A stretch of DNA of 64,000 nt from Polyangiaceae bacterium. GTDB lineage: Bacteria; Myxococcota_A; Polyangia; Polyangiales; Polyangiaceae. The position numbers were made by a program, and so were the translations under genes. The notes beneath the pieces are model-generated. The model had not been told where the DNA came from and searched no databases. It worked only from the letters and a program-made list of their open reading frames with translations. The stretch is taken from the NCBI GenBank assembly GCA_016712345.1, contig JADJRH010000001.1, positions 1,054,001 to 1,118,000 of the forward strand, written 5' to 3'. Position 1 is the first letter of the stretch. Each line of letters starts with the position of its first letter. Below, in pieces: positions 52,981 through 62,721 of the stretch.

Positions 52981-54792
52981 TTACTTGGGGTCGGGAACCA
53001 CAACTACTTCGTTGATTTTTGCGACGCTTGCGCCTGCCGGGTAGGCGTACGAAACGTGCTGTGTAAACAGGGTCGACTTGGTGCTTCCCCAGCCCCAAAC
53101 AGTGACGCCGAAGGGTAGATCGCTTTTGATCTCGCGCCGACCGTTGGAACAATTGCCCACATTCTGAAAATCACCGGTGACCAGATCTACCCTTGTGTAT
53201 TGGTAAGGTCCAATAGGTTGCCACCCTTGAACGGGGCCTGCGCAGTCCAAAACGACATCCGCAAATTGGCCGTCTTTCGAAGGCTTTCGAACGAGCACAA
53301 GCTCCGTTTCAGAATAGGTGGGATCTGTAAACAGCACATACGAGTCAAGGTATTGGGCCGCCGGAATTACGTTCACCCATTCAGGATCGCCCTCACCTCC
53401 AAACGCTTCACCACCCGTCATGTACCCCGCCACGTAAAAGGGATGATCGGCATCTTGACTGCGAACGATAAAGGGCCCCGACGCATTAAACTCAAACACC
53501 TGACCAAGCGAAAGTGTCGACGGCGCCCCGGGAGGTGGAAACGGCTCGTATGTGAGCGCTGTGCCGTCTACCATGCCGATGATACGCCACGGCGGCTGCT
53601 CATCGGCCTGCCCATTGCGCGCCCGATAACGCACCGACACATATTCATTACCCATGGCTTTGACGGGTGGAATTTGTTGTTGGGCTGAGTCACAGTAATA
53701 CGCATTTACCGGCACGTTCAGGCAGCTTGCGCCGCCCCACACACCCACCGGTTTGTTTGACTGTATAGGGCTGCCTGAAAGCTCCGCGCCTTGGGAGATC
53801 TGAACATACTCACCGCGCTGCAATGAGTACACAACCGCCTGGTTGGGAGGTGACCCCACCACGCCCGGCCCACCCACGATCTGGTTGTTGGGTAGAATGG
53901 TTACCTCGGTGCCATCTTCGTAGGCGAGAATATCAAGCGATGGAACTCCCGGCGCCACCTGACTTGCAGGATAGGCATTAACCGCCACGTAATTGGTATC
54001 CCAAACAGACGTGGGCAGGAGTAGAGTGGCCGACGTGGCAGCACTTTGACCACCGCCGAACGGTAAGATTTGATAAGCCACAACCGGCCGATCTGTAGTG
54101 ATGTGGAAGGCCGAACCACGCCCCGTTCCTATTACACCCGACTCACCTGCAACAGCCGCGGGCGCGGGACAGTCAGGGAGAAATCCAAATGTATCACGAG
54201 ACAAAAAGAGAATGGCCACTTCACCGGGCGGAAGACCCTGATTGGCATCATACGGGGCGTATTGCAAACCCTGCCCCTGCCCTGACGGAATGCGGGCAAA
54301 GTTGGCAACGGGCAACATTTGACCATTGCGCTCCACCGAGATCTTCACGGGCGACGTCCACGTATTGGCAACGAATGCGGCAAAACACGCACCGGAGGCG
54401 TCGCTGATAATGTCTGTTTTGAGCGCCCAATAATCACACCCGTATGAACTGGACGACTGTTTGGCAGCTTCGCAAGGGTCATTGATACATTGCCCGTTTG
54501 CGCAGCCCTGGTCACTCGAACACTCTTGAATGACCTGCCCATTGCAATCGATCACTTTTTTCAGGTCGGCTGTGCAGCTATACCCACACGATCCGCCTAC
54601 CGCCGAGCCGCCGATACCAATGCCACCAAAACCACCTTGGGAGGAGGTTGCCCCTCCCGTTCCACCGCCGGTGCCTCCCGTTCCTGTGGGACCATTACCA
54701 CCGGTTTGTTCAATTTTGGTGGTGGCTTCACACGCAACAAGGGAAGCAAGCGACAGGACAAGCGATCCGACAAGAGCAAGTTGGCGATGCAC
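52981..54792 (-). CDS. IgGFc-binding-domain lipoprotein
   Basis: 603 residues. The start is placed at GTG 54792 because GGAGG lies 5 nt upstream; the ATG at 54822 lacks a site and adds residues before the signal peptide. Lipobox SLVAC, then a Gly/Thr-rich linker (GGTGGGTGG). Cys-rich region (CGYSCTADLKKVIDCNGQVIQEC) and a large IgGFc-binding-type domain (FHITTDRPVVAYQ, LLLPTSVWDTNYVAVNAYP, GTEVTILPNN, FIVRSQDADHPFYVAGYMTG). Surface-exposed lipoproteins of this type are common in myxobacteria; function unknown. No partner is adjacent. Confidence 0.85.
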   Translation of the reverse strand: MHRQLALVGSLVLSLASLVACEATTKIEQTGGNGPTGTGGTGGGTGGATSSQGGFGGIGIGGSAVGGSCGYSCTADLKKVIDCNGQVIQECSSDQGCANGQCINDPCEAAKQSSSSYGCDYWALKTDIISDASGACFAAFVANTWTSPVKISVERNGQMLPVANFARIPSGQGQGLQYAPYDANQGLPPGEVAILFLSRDTFGFLPDCPAPAAVAGESGVIGTGRGSAFHITTDRPVVAYQILPFGGGQSAATSATLLLPTSVWDTNYVAVNAYPASQVAPGVPSLDILAYEDGTEVTILPNNQIVGGPGVVGSPPNQAVVYSLQRGEYVQISQGAELSGSPIQSNKPVGVWGGASCLNVPVNAYYCDSAQQQIPPVKAMGNEYVSVRYRARNGQADEQPPWRIIGMVDGTALTYEPFPPPGAPSTLSLGQVFEFNASGPFIVRSQDADHPFYVAGYMTGGEAFGGEGDPEWVNVIPAAQYLDSYVLFTDPTYSETELVLVRKPSKDGQFADVVLDCAGPVQGWQPIGPYQYTRVDLVTGDFQNVGNCSNGRREIKSDLPFGVTVWGWGSTKSTLFTQHVSYAYPAGASVAKINEVVVVPDPK

Positions 54793-54797
54793 AATAG

Positions 54798-54802
54798 CCT
54801 CC
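54798..54802 (-). promoter_or_regulatory. Shine-Dalgarno GGAGG fixing a GTG start
   Basis: GGAGG, 5-nt spacer CTATT, then GTG 54792. It decides the start of the IgGFc-type lipoprotein. Confidence 0.75.
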
Positions 54803-54932
54803 GACAATGAGGCTACGCTCATTTGTCATCGGTCACAAAGCCTTTTAATAAACGCCGGCCTGTATGCAGGGCACGCGGTTTCTCGACGTTTTGACAAATC
54901 TGATGCCCTGCTTCGCAAAACGAAGGTGGCCG

Positions 54933-55886
54933 CTATCGTCTCGCGAATGCGTATGTGGCGGGCCCCACAACTTCCACCGGAGGCAAGCCAGGCCAAAGTT
55001 CTTGGGGAGAACCTCGCGACAGCGACTTTCTGTCGCGCGTTGCCAGCAAACTTTCAGTCATACCCAGAACAAGCGCTCCGTTTGGACTGAGCCGCTCCGC
55101 CAACTTTCGAGCCACTTTTGCGCGGGTTTCGGCGTTGAAATAGATGAGCACATTGCGGCACAAAATAAGGTCAAACTTGCCTGTGACGGGATAATACCAG
55201 TCAAACAAATTAAACCGGTGAAAGCGCACCACGTTGCGCAGCTCGGGCTTAGGTACGTGGTCACCTGTCTTTGGGTCGGTTGTAAAGAAACGCGACCGGT
55301 AAGGTTTTGGAATTTCCAACATGGAAGCCGCGTCAAATCGGGCAGCCCGCGCTTTTTCAATTGCGACGTTGGACAAATCACTGCCCAATACTTCCAATGC
55401 AAAGTTTCGCTCAGGAGAAATCTGAATGAGAAGGAGCATCGCAATGGTAAACGCCTCCTGCCCAGTGGAGCACCCCGCGCTCCACACTCGAAGCCGTTTC
55501 GGCGCCGCGGGTTTTTCCGCGGTGCGACCTACGGGTTTTCCTTCTTCCTGAACCTTGGCAAACCAGCTTGGAAACCACTTTTCTACAAGAAACTTAGACT
55601 GCTCTTCGTCCCTGAAAAAACGCGTTTCGTTGGTACAAACAGCGTCGGTCATGCGGGTAAGTTCACCCGCCGGATCGGAAAGCACGCGACTGTAATAGTC
55701 GCCGAATGAAGTGATGTTGAGCGCCGCCATTCGCTCAAAAAGGCGCGCAGCCAAAAGCGGCTTTTTACTGTGGCTGAGATCAATCCCGGTTCGCGCGCGG
55801 AGCAACTCTGTCAGGAGGCCAAAATCGGCATCTGATATAGCGTGGACAGGGCTCTCCTGCGAGGCTGTGCGGGCTGTTCTACTCAT
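54933..55886 (-). CDS. CheR-type protein-glutamate methyltransferase
   Basis: 317 residues. N-terminal helical part (FGLLTELLRARTGIDLSHSKKPLLAARL), then the SAM-binding domain: RVWSAGCSTGQEAFTIAM (motif I), VLGSDLSNVAIEKA, FDLILCRNVLIYF and GMTESLL at the end. It methylates chemoreceptor glutamates. No CheA, CheW or receptor is nearby, so it may serve a non-chemotaxis pathway. It starts 23 bp before the end of the TPR-peptidase gene's stop region and is in the same direction. Confidence 0.93.
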   Translation of the reverse strand: MSRTARTASQESPVHAISDADFGLLTELLRARTGIDLSHSKKPLLAARLFERMAALNITSFGDYYSRVLSDPAGELTRMTDAVCTNETRFFRDEEQSKFLVEKWFPSWFAKVQEEGKPVGRTAEKPAAPKRLRVWSAGCSTGQEAFTIAMLLLIQISPERNFALEVLGSDLSNVAIEKARAARFDAASMLEIPKPYRSRFFTTDPKTGDHVPKPELRNVVRFHRFNLFDWYYPVTGKFDLILCRNVLIYFNAETRAKVARKLAERLSPNGALVLGMTESLLATRDRKSLSRGSPQELWPGLPPVEVVGPATYAFARR

Positions 55887-55909
55887 CCGAATACGCTGGG
55901 GTAGAAAGG

Positions 55910-58783
55910 TCAGGTTCCTTCATCATCCGGCGGATGTGCGGGTTTTTTGTCTTTTGGCTTGGGCCTCATGTCTTCATCATCGTCGCCGTCCGGCTTTTTG
56001 ATTGACCCTTTTACCTGACGAGCGTAGTCGCGAGCCTGATCGGCGTTTTGTTTGCTCTTGAGTTTGTCATACCCAGTTGCCATTTCCTCGTAGATTTCTA
56101 CAAGCACGTCATCTTTGGGATGACACAACACAGCACTGTTCAACTCAAAAATGGCAGACAAGTGGTTGCCTGTTCGAGCGAGCGCGCGGGCGTACAGGCG
56201 ATGAATTTCTGCATTGGCAACGTCGACGAAAATAGCGCTCTCGCCCACTTTTCGAGCTTCTTCCCAAAGACCTCGCTCCACAAGCATCTTGAGCAGCCTT
56301 GACCAAACTCTCCTGTCATGTTGGTCAAGTAGAGCAATGCGACGGAGCGCCGCCAGCTCACCGTCGGCGTCTTTTTTCTTGTGAGCCATGTCGTACAGGG
56401 CTTGGAGCGGCTCCACTTGGGAAGTATCGAGTTTATACGCCTCCTCCAAGTGTTTCTTCATCACATCTTCTTTTTCTTGGGCCTCGGCGATGTCAGCCAA
56501 CATCATTCGAACGGTGTAGCCGTCGTGCCCGTCGGCGATCATTTTTTCGAGAAGCTTCTGGGCCTCTTTGGTGTCTTTTTTCCGCATTGCGCGGCGGACC
56601 AGCTCATAATTCAGGTTGGGCTCTTTCGGGTCGGTTTTGAGCGCTTCCTGAAATGTGGCTTCCGCCTCGGCATCCTGCCCATCGGCCCCGAGCGCCCGCG
56701 CAAGCATGAGCAGTTTCTTCCCATTTTTGGGATCGGCTTTGACCGCCTTGCGCGCATCGTCGAGCGGGGGAACACGCCTGTCAGGTACAAACTGTTTGTC
56801 ATACCTTGACAACCTCGGCTTGAGCCAAGCTCGGTATTGCTTGTCCAATTCCTCACTGGATATACCCAGCGCCTCTTGTACAACTTCAGGGGTGCGCTTC
56901 CCAGCCGCCCACTTGGGCATCATGCTTACCACTTTTGGAAAGCCGAATTTTTCGGCCATAAACACAATGATCTGACTGGCGGCAAAATACGCCATTGTCA
57001 CATCTTCAGCGCTGTCAACATGGGTAAACGCGCGGTTGAAACTGTCTACCATGGGGATGCGACCATCGCGCAAACCTGCAAATAGCGCTGGATCTTCTTC
57101 CCGTTGCCATTCTGCCCGGCGCACAATGGTTTCATACTCACTGAGCCCCTCGGTATACCAGCGAGGCACATGGTTTTTAGACATTTGAATGGCGAAGACA
57201 TGCCCAAGTTCGTGCCAGAGGACGTTGCCCCAGTTAAACGGCGCGGCGGCGGGTGAAAGCGCGGCGAGCGTTTGGCCAAAACAAACGCCTTGAATGCCTA
57301 CGTTGGGTAGACCGCTCGTTCGAACACTGAAGTCTTGCGTGTCCGAGTAGAGTTCAATTTGTACAGGCGTTTTGGGGGTAAACCCGTACCTTGAAACCAT
57401 GCTCTTCCACGCCTCTTCAAGCATTTTGGGAACGTACCTTTCCAAAATGGCTTTTTCGTCTTTGGCGTAGCGAATCTTAAACGTTGTGCCGTCTACCGTA
57501 ACATACCCTGTGGCAATATCTTTTTCATAGAGGTCGAGCGTGTTGTACACGCGCACATTAAATTTGTCGTTTTTCCAAGCCTCGCGAAGCGCATCTACCC
57601 CCGCGGTTTCATCCCCCGACCGAATAAGGTTGAGGCCCAGAGTTGCCCATGCTTTCGCATCGCGCTTATCAACTTTCACGGCCTCGCGCATCATGCTCAC
57701 AATGTCTTCATACCGGTGTTCCCACTCGGCAAACTCTCCAACAATTTGATAAAAAGTGGAGTATTCCGGGTTGAGGGCAACCACCTTGTTTTTAATCGCT
57801 TCAAACCCGGCGTTGTCGTCCGCCAAAAAGCGAATGGCGGCTTTCATACTCAATAACTCAAGGTCATTTGGGTTGGTTTTTAGCCCCTGATCGGCCGCCG
57901 CGTCGGCCGCTGCGATGTCCATATCGCGCAATGCCAAACCGGCCCGCACAAAAAATGCACCGGTGTGCCCGGGGTTCACCTCCAATGCCTGATTGATCTC
58001 GGCCTCCGCCCCATCAAAGTCCATTGCATTTTCAAGCTTCACCCGCGCGAGCGCAATGTGTACATCGGGGTCTTTGGGGGCAACTTTTAATGCATCTTTA
58101 ATGGTGCTTCCGGCATTGCCCGGATCGTATTTGTCCAAAAACAGTTCTGTCCGCCATAAGAGCGGCTCCACCATGCGCTTTGCGCCCACCCGTTCGGCCT
58201 TGTTATAAAGGTCATTGGATTGTTTGGGCAGCCTTAACAATTGGGCCGCACGCGCCGCCAATGAAACCCCTTCTGGATCGGTATTTTTAATGTCGTCGTC
58301 GTTATACGATTGAATCACTCGTTTGAGCGGAACCGTTGCGTCACCCCGCTTCCCCGAGCGAATGAGCAGCTCACCGAGCAATACCCGCGCGCGATGCGCG
58401 GTATCTTCACCCTCAACGTCTTTGAGAACGGTGATCGCATCGGCGGTCTTACCCTGCGACGCGAGCGCCTGCGCCCGAATCGGCGCGGCGTTCACCTTCC
58501 CCTCTTTGCCCAGCGCGGCCAGCGTTTTTGCTGTTTTTTCGGCGTCGGCATATTTGCCCGACTTCAGTTCGATCCGCGCCCTGAGAAGCAGCGCTTTTGC
58601 TCGGTCGGCGCCTTTGGCACCATCGGCCTCTTTGAGCGCCGTTGCAAAATCTCCCCTCGCGTACGCGCTCTCCGCTTTTTCAAGCGGCGTTGGATCGGCT
58701 GCGTAAAGCGCTGCACTGAGCGAAAGCGACGCAGCGGCAAGGGTGGAAGTGAACAACCTGCGAAACGTGCGCGACGTGACCAT
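55910..58783 (-). CDS. Secreted TPR protein with peptidase MA-like domain
   Basis: 957 residues. Signal peptide (FRRLFTSTLAAASLSLSAALYA). An N-terminal run of TPRs (ALEKAESAYARGDFATALKEA and following; about 20-430), then a peptidase MA-like domain with the gluzincin motif HELGH (LWHELGHVFAIQMSK) and the downstream YTEGLSEYE (third-ligand region Glu). Another TPR run follows, with a Lys/Asp-rich C-terminus (KPDGDDDEDMRPKPKDKKP). It likely acts in the periplasm or outside. It precedes cheR in the same direction with a 23-bp gap. Confidence 0.88.
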   Translation of the reverse strand: MVTSRTFRRLFTSTLAAASLSLSAALYAADPTPLEKAESAYARGDFATALKEADGAKGADRAKALLLRARIELKSGKYADAEKTAKTLAALGKEGKVNAAPIRAQALASQGKTADAITVLKDVEGEDTAHRARVLLGELLIRSGKRGDATVPLKRVIQSYNDDDIKNTDPEGVSLAARAAQLLRLPKQSNDLYNKAERVGAKRMVEPLLWRTELFLDKYDPGNAGSTIKDALKVAPKDPDVHIALARVKLENAMDFDGAEAEINQALEVNPGHTGAFFVRAGLALRDMDIAAADAAADQGLKTNPNDLELLSMKAAIRFLADDNAGFEAIKNKVVALNPEYSTFYQIVGEFAEWEHRYEDIVSMMREAVKVDKRDAKAWATLGLNLIRSGDETAGVDALREAWKNDKFNVRVYNTLDLYEKDIATGYVTVDGTTFKIRYAKDEKAILERYVPKMLEEAWKSMVSRYGFTPKTPVQIELYSDTQDFSVRTSGLPNVGIQGVCFGQTLAALSPAAAPFNWGNVLWHELGHVFAIQMSKNHVPRWYTEGLSEYETIVRRAEWQREEDPALFAGLRDGRIPMVDSFNRAFTHVDSAEDVTMAYFAASQIIVFMAEKFGFPKVVSMMPKWAAGKRTPEVVQEALGISSEELDKQYRAWLKPRLSRYDKQFVPDRRVPPLDDARKAVKADPKNGKKLLMLARALGADGQDAEAEATFQEALKTDPKEPNLNYELVRRAMRKKDTKEAQKLLEKMIADGHDGYTVRMMLADIAEAQEKEDVMKKHLEEAYKLDTSQVEPLQALYDMAHKKKDADGELAALRRIALLDQHDRRVWSRLLKMLVERGLWEEARKVGESAIFVDVANAEIHRLYARALARTGNHLSAIFELNSAVLCHPKDDVLVEIYEEMATGYDKLKSKQNADQARDYARQVKGSIKKPDGDDDEDMRPKPKDKKPAHPPDDEGT

Positions 58784-58861
58784 GCGAGCTTATGCATAGC
58801 ATCATTTTTTGCGCCGCGTGCAACCGTAGAATTGAAGGCTCGTCGCGTGTAGGATCAACGC

Positions 58862-59638
58862 GTGCCCCTCCCCCTCTCCCCCGCCGACATTCAATACGAA
58901 GCGTTGATTGCCCCTCGCAATGCGATTGTGCCGTGTCCCGATACTCAGATCATTGAGAAGCCGGGCTTTTGGCAAATCATGACACCGAGTTTGCCACACG
59001 GTGGAATGAATGAAGTGTGTTGCGATGAGTTGCCCGAAAATGAGTGCGATGAAATCGTCGCTCAAATCGTTGCCAATTATCGACGACTCAACCTTCAATT
59101 CAGGTGGACAGTTGGGCCAGTGGTAAAACCCGCCGATTTGGGAGAACGATTATTGCGGCATGGCCTCATTCAATCCGACGCATTTGTTATGGCCTGCTCC
59201 ATTGACAACCTTACCATTGCTCCACATCCACGCATCGCTGTCAGGCGAGTTGACCTTTCTATTGTGGATGAGTTTACCTACGCAATGGCGCGGGGGTGGG
59301 AAATGCCGGCGGAGCCTCTTGACGCGTTTCACAGGCAAATTCTGGCGGATTCACGCGGCATCCATCATTTGTTTTTGGCAACGTGGGATGGTCAACCCGC
59401 GGGCGCTTCCGCGTACATCTCGCTTGAACGCTCAGCGTATATGATGGGTGGAGTGGTGATTAAAGAGCTGCGCGGGCAGGGGATTTATACTCAACTCGTA
59501 GCGGCACGGGCGGCGCATGCAAAAGAGCTTGGACTACCCATTGCCACAACCGTTGCCAACGCAACAACATCGGCCCCAGTGCTCCGCCGCCTTGGATTTA
59601 GCGAAATTTGCTCCTCGCGGTCTTATTCAAATCGATAA
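58862..59638 (+). CDS. GNAT-family acetyltransferase
   Basis: 258 residues from GTG 58862, with AGGA at a good distance. The GNAT acetyl-CoA site is in the C-terminal half: GASAYISLERSAYMMGGVVIKELRGQGIYTQLVAARAAHAKELG (motif A, RGQGIYTQL), followed by TVANATTSAPVLRRLGF (motif B). The N-terminal half (FQRWTVGPVVKPADLGERLL-like) is typical of two-lobed GNATs. Substrate unknown. Divergent from the TPR-peptidase gene. Confidence 0.85.
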   Translation: MPLPLSPADIQYEALIAPRNAIVPCPDTQIIEKPGFWQIMTPSLPHGGMNEVCCDELPENECDEIVAQIVANYRRLNLQFRWTVGPVVKPADLGERLLRHGLIQSDAFVMACSIDNLTIAPHPRIAVRRVDLSIVDEFTYAMARGWEMPAEPLDAFHRQILADSRGIHHLFLATWDGQPAGASAYISLERSAYMMGGVVIKELRGQGIYTQLVAARAAHAKELGLPIATTVANATTSAPVLRRLGFSEICSSRSYSNR

Positions 59639-59639
59639 T

Positions 59640-60095
59640 CCCTGAAGCGTTTTGCAACAACCTGAACTCCGTGGCCTCTGTGCCTCCTGGGTAACTGCCT
59701 TGAGGCGATCGGCTCACGAACCTAAGCGACAGCTGAAACGTCACGCAACGACCGGACACGTCGCGCCATCGGGAACGTCTCTTCACCACCGGGAGGACAC
59801 GGAGGGTCACGGAGGTTTTTGTTTCTTGGCTGCTATGGGTACACATCACCCGCGATCCCAACCTGACGGGTGATAGGTCAGGCTGTGCAAGCCTATTGCA
59901 GCCTGAAATACAAAAAACTCCGTGGATCTCCGTGCTCTCCGTGCCTGCGTGTTGATTACGATGTGTCAGGTGGCAGGGCAGTTCAGGTCGTTGCGGGGCG
60001 ACGATGGCTTCGCGAGTCCGTGTTGAATACGAGGTATCCAGTAAGTGGGCATTTCAGGTCGTTGCGGGGCGCTGAAGTTACCCTTGGGTGTCAAG
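59640..60095. repeat. Long R1 dispersed repeat, copy 3
   Basis: CACGGAG iterons, core (GGCTGCTATGGGTACACATC through AGGCTGTGCAAGCCTATTGCAGCC), and an outer tail ending GGGGCGCTGAAGTTACCC. 59777-60031 matches 62391-62644 in reverse with few differences. No gene is seen in 59639-60102. Confidence 0.85.
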
Positions 60096-60102
60096 CGTCA
60101 AG

Positions 60103-61677
60103 TCAATGTCTGAAGTGGCGGACGTTGGTAAACACCATTGCCAAACCGGCTTCATCGGCGGCGGCGATCACTTCAGGGTCTTTCACACTGCCACCCGGTT
60201 GGGCCACCGCGGTAATGCCATGTTTTGCGGCGAGAAGCAGGCCGTCGGGGAATGGGAAGAAAGCGTCGGATGCGAGCACCGCTCCTTTGGCTTTTTCACC
60301 GGCTTTGGAGCACGCAATGCGTACACTTTCTACCCGTGACATTTGACCGGCTCCAACGCCCACAGTTTGGTTGCCGCTGGCCAACACAATGGCGTTTGAC
60401 TTGACATGTTTGCAAACGCGCCAGGCAAGTTCCAAACTGGCGAGTTCTTCAGGTGTGGGATCTCGATGGGTAACCACCTGGGCTTTTCCGGCCGATACCT
60501 CGTGGGAAGCCGAAGCGTCGCGATCTTGAACGAGCAGCCCACCTTCTACCCTCTTAAAAACCAACTCATGGAAGGTGGCGGGTAGCCATGTACCAGTGGC
60601 GAGCAGGCGCAGCTTTTCTTTCTTTCGCAGAATTTCAAGCGCAACCTCATTAAACGAAGGCGCAACAACACATTCTAGAAACGTTTCTGACAGTGCTTTG
60701 GCTGTTGCTTCATCCACAGGGCGGTTGAGCGCCACAATGCCACCGAAAGCGCTCACCGAGTCAGCCTCGCGGGCGAGGCGGTAAGCCGCTGCCAGGTCTG
60801 TTGCCGTGGCAACGCCGCAGGGGTTGGTATGTTTAACGACCACGGCGGCCGGCTCATTAAACTCACGAACGGCTTCAAGCGCGGCGTCCACATCAACCAG
60901 ATTATTAAAACTCAACTCTTTGCCCCCGGCACCGAGGGATTCACTCAACGCGAGCGCTCCCGAACGCGCACCACGTTCGCGATAAAATGCCGCGCTCTGA
61001 TGCGGATTTTCACCGTAACGGAGAGGGTACGCCCGTTCAAAGTGGAGCGTCAGGTATCGAGGGTAAGGAGCGCGCTCGTCGGTTCGTTCCTCGCCTTCAC
61101 GTTCTTTGAGCGACGAGAGATATTGCGCGATCTTACCGTCATACGCGGCGGTATGCGCAAACACTTTGGCAGAAAGGCGGCGTCTCAGCGACGTGGAAAT
61201 CTCCCCGGCCTCAACCGCGCCGAGCACTTCTGTATAGTCAGCCGGATCACACACAACCGTAACGCGCTGGTAGTTTTTGGCGGCGCTTCGCAACATGCTC
61301 GGCCCACCGATGTCAATGTTTTCGATAATTTCGGCGTGGGTTGCGCCTTCTTTTTGGTAGGTTTGTTCAAATGGGTAGAGGTTGACAACCACCAGATCAA
61401 TGGGCTTACCGCCGATACGCTCCAGATCGGCATTATCCATATCCCCCCGCATGAGAATGCCGCCGTGAACGCGCGGATGAAGCGTTTTTACACGCCCATC
61501 CATCACTTCAGGTGAGCCGGTATAGTCCTCCACTTTGACAACAGCAATGCCCGCTGAAGTGAGCGCTTTGGCAGTTCCACCGGTGGAAAGAATTTCAACA
61601 CCGCGTGCGGCGAGCGCCTTGGCAAAGTCGATGAGGTTGGTTTTGTCGGAAACCGAGATGAGGGCGCGAGTGATCAC
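60103..61677 (-). CDS. purH: Bifunctional AICAR transformylase / IMP cyclohydrolase
   Basis: 524 residues, normal length. IMP cyclohydrolase half: ALISVSDKTNLIDFAKAL, GRVKTLHPRVHGGIL, VVVNLYPFEQT, IENIDIGGPSMLRSAAKN. Transformylase half: LRYGENPHQSAAFY, VVVKHTNPCG, GGIVALNRP, and SDAFFPFPDG near the end, closing with FTNVRHFRH. It catalyses the last two steps of IMP synthesis. A lone gene bracketed, together with the cytochrome gene, by inverted R1 copies. Confidence 0.97.
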   Translation of the reverse strand: MITRALISVSDKTNLIDFAKALAARGVEILSTGGTAKALTSAGIAVVKVEDYTGSPEVMDGRVKTLHPRVHGGILMRGDMDNADLERIGGKPIDLVVVNLYPFEQTYQKEGATHAEIIENIDIGGPSMLRSAAKNYQRVTVVCDPADYTEVLGAVEAGEISTSLRRRLSAKVFAHTAAYDGKIAQYLSSLKEREGEERTDERAPYPRYLTLHFERAYPLRYGENPHQSAAFYRERGARSGALALSESLGAGGKELSFNNLVDVDAALEAVREFNEPAAVVVKHTNPCGVATATDLAAAYRLAREADSVSAFGGIVALNRPVDEATAKALSETFLECVVAPSFNEVALEILRKKEKLRLLATGTWLPATFHELVFKRVEGGLLVQDRDASASHEVSAGKAQVVTHRDPTPEELASLELAWRVCKHVKSNAIVLASGNQTVGVGAGQMSRVESVRIACSKAGEKAKGAVLASDAFFPFPDGLLLAAKHGITAVAQPGGSVKDPEVIAAADEAGLAMVFTNVRHFRH

Positions 61678-61731
61678 GCGCGCCCTATACCTCCATTACA
61701 GCCACTTGTGTAGCGGTAGAATTTCGCGAAG

Positions 61732-62097
61732 CTACTTGGCGCCGCAGGAAAGCCACTCGGCCAACTGCTCGCGCTCGGAGGCGGAAGGGGCGGCGTTTCC
61801 ACCGGGTGGCATGCTGGTGTTTGTACCACCCGCTTTTTCGTATACTTCTTCGATCTCGGCCTGAACGGCAGACAAGCTGTCGAGCGGAAGGCTGTCCGCT
61901 CCGCTCACGCCCGAGCCCGCGGTGTGGCAACTTGTACAGTAGTTGTCCATGAAGGCCTTTCCAAAGGTATCGTAGGTAAGGTCGGTTCCACCATCGGGGC
62001 ATGCCGGAAGGTCTTCTTCCCCGCCACCGCCGCATGCAGCGGCCACAGAAGCCAAAAGCGTCAGCGAAGCCGCAACCATCAAAGAACGAACTCGCAT
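61732..62097 (-). CDS. Small lipoprotein c-type cytochrome
   Basis: 121 residues from ATG 62097, supported by GAGGA 5 nt upstream. Lipobox SVAAAC, Gly-rich linker, one heme motif CTSCH in FMDNYCTSCHTAGS, and a plausible distal Met in NTSMPPGGN; the spacing is that of planctomycete/myxobacterial cytochrome-like lipoproteins. It may carry electrons in the periplasm. It precedes purH in the same direction. Confidence 0.85.
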   Translation of the reverse strand: MRVRSLMVAASLTLLASVAAACGGGGEEDLPACPDGGTDLTYDTFGKAFMDNYCTSCHTAGSGVSGADSLPLDSLSAVQAEIEEVYEKAGGTNTSMPPGGNAAPSASEREQLAEWLSCGAK

Positions 62098-62102
62098 AGT
62101 CT

Positions 62103-62107
62103 TCCTC
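62103..62107 (-). promoter_or_regulatory. Shine-Dalgarno GAGGA fixing the cytochrome start
   Basis: GAGGA overlaps an upstream ATG (62109) and sits 5 nt before ATG 62097, favouring the shorter protein. Confidence 0.6.
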
Positions 62108-62334
62108 ATTACTGTTACTTATGCAGACTGAATATCGGATAGGCACTTTCAGGTCCATGCGAACCGTATTTCACCTATGCAATGTCAGTGAGCGAAGCAG
62201 GTCTCAGACCAGCCTCATAATACCGTAGTTGCGCGACCGGGGAGGTTTGGCTTAAAAAAATTTGCGCGTGAAGTGGCGGCTTTGTGCTGCGCACCCGTGT
62301 GTAAAAAACAGCACAATTCGCGGAAGGTGTAAAC

Positions 62335-62715
62335 ACAAGTCTGGATCGCCCCGCAATGGCTTGAGACGTCTCGATTCCTGACACGTCGTATTCAACACGG
62401 ACTCGCGAAGCCATCGTCGCCCCGCAACGACCTGAACTGCCCTGCCACCTGACACATCGTAATCAACACGCAGGCACGGAGAGCACGGAGATCCACGGAT
62501 TTTTTTTGTATTTCAGGCTGCAATAGGCTTGCACAGCCTGACCTATCACCCGTCAGGTTGGGATCGCGGGTGATGTGTACCCATAGCAGCCAAAGAAACA
62601 AAAAACTCCGTGTTCCTCCGTGTCCTCCCCGTGGTGAAGAGACGTCTCCAGGCGCTTCAGGTCTTGGCATGACGTTTCAGCTGTCGCTCGGATTTGGCAG
62701 TTACCCTGGAGTGCG
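62335..62715. repeat. Long R1 dispersed repeat, copy 4 (inverted relative to 59.6 kb)
   Basis: Same parts as copy 3 in reverse order: outer GCCCCGCAACGACCTG, CACGGAG iterons (62465-62500), core to GATGTGTACCCATAGCAGCC (62571-62590), CTCCGTG iterons, end GTTACCC. 62110-62334 shows no gene. Confidence 0.85.
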
Positions 62716-62721
62716 GTGCGA

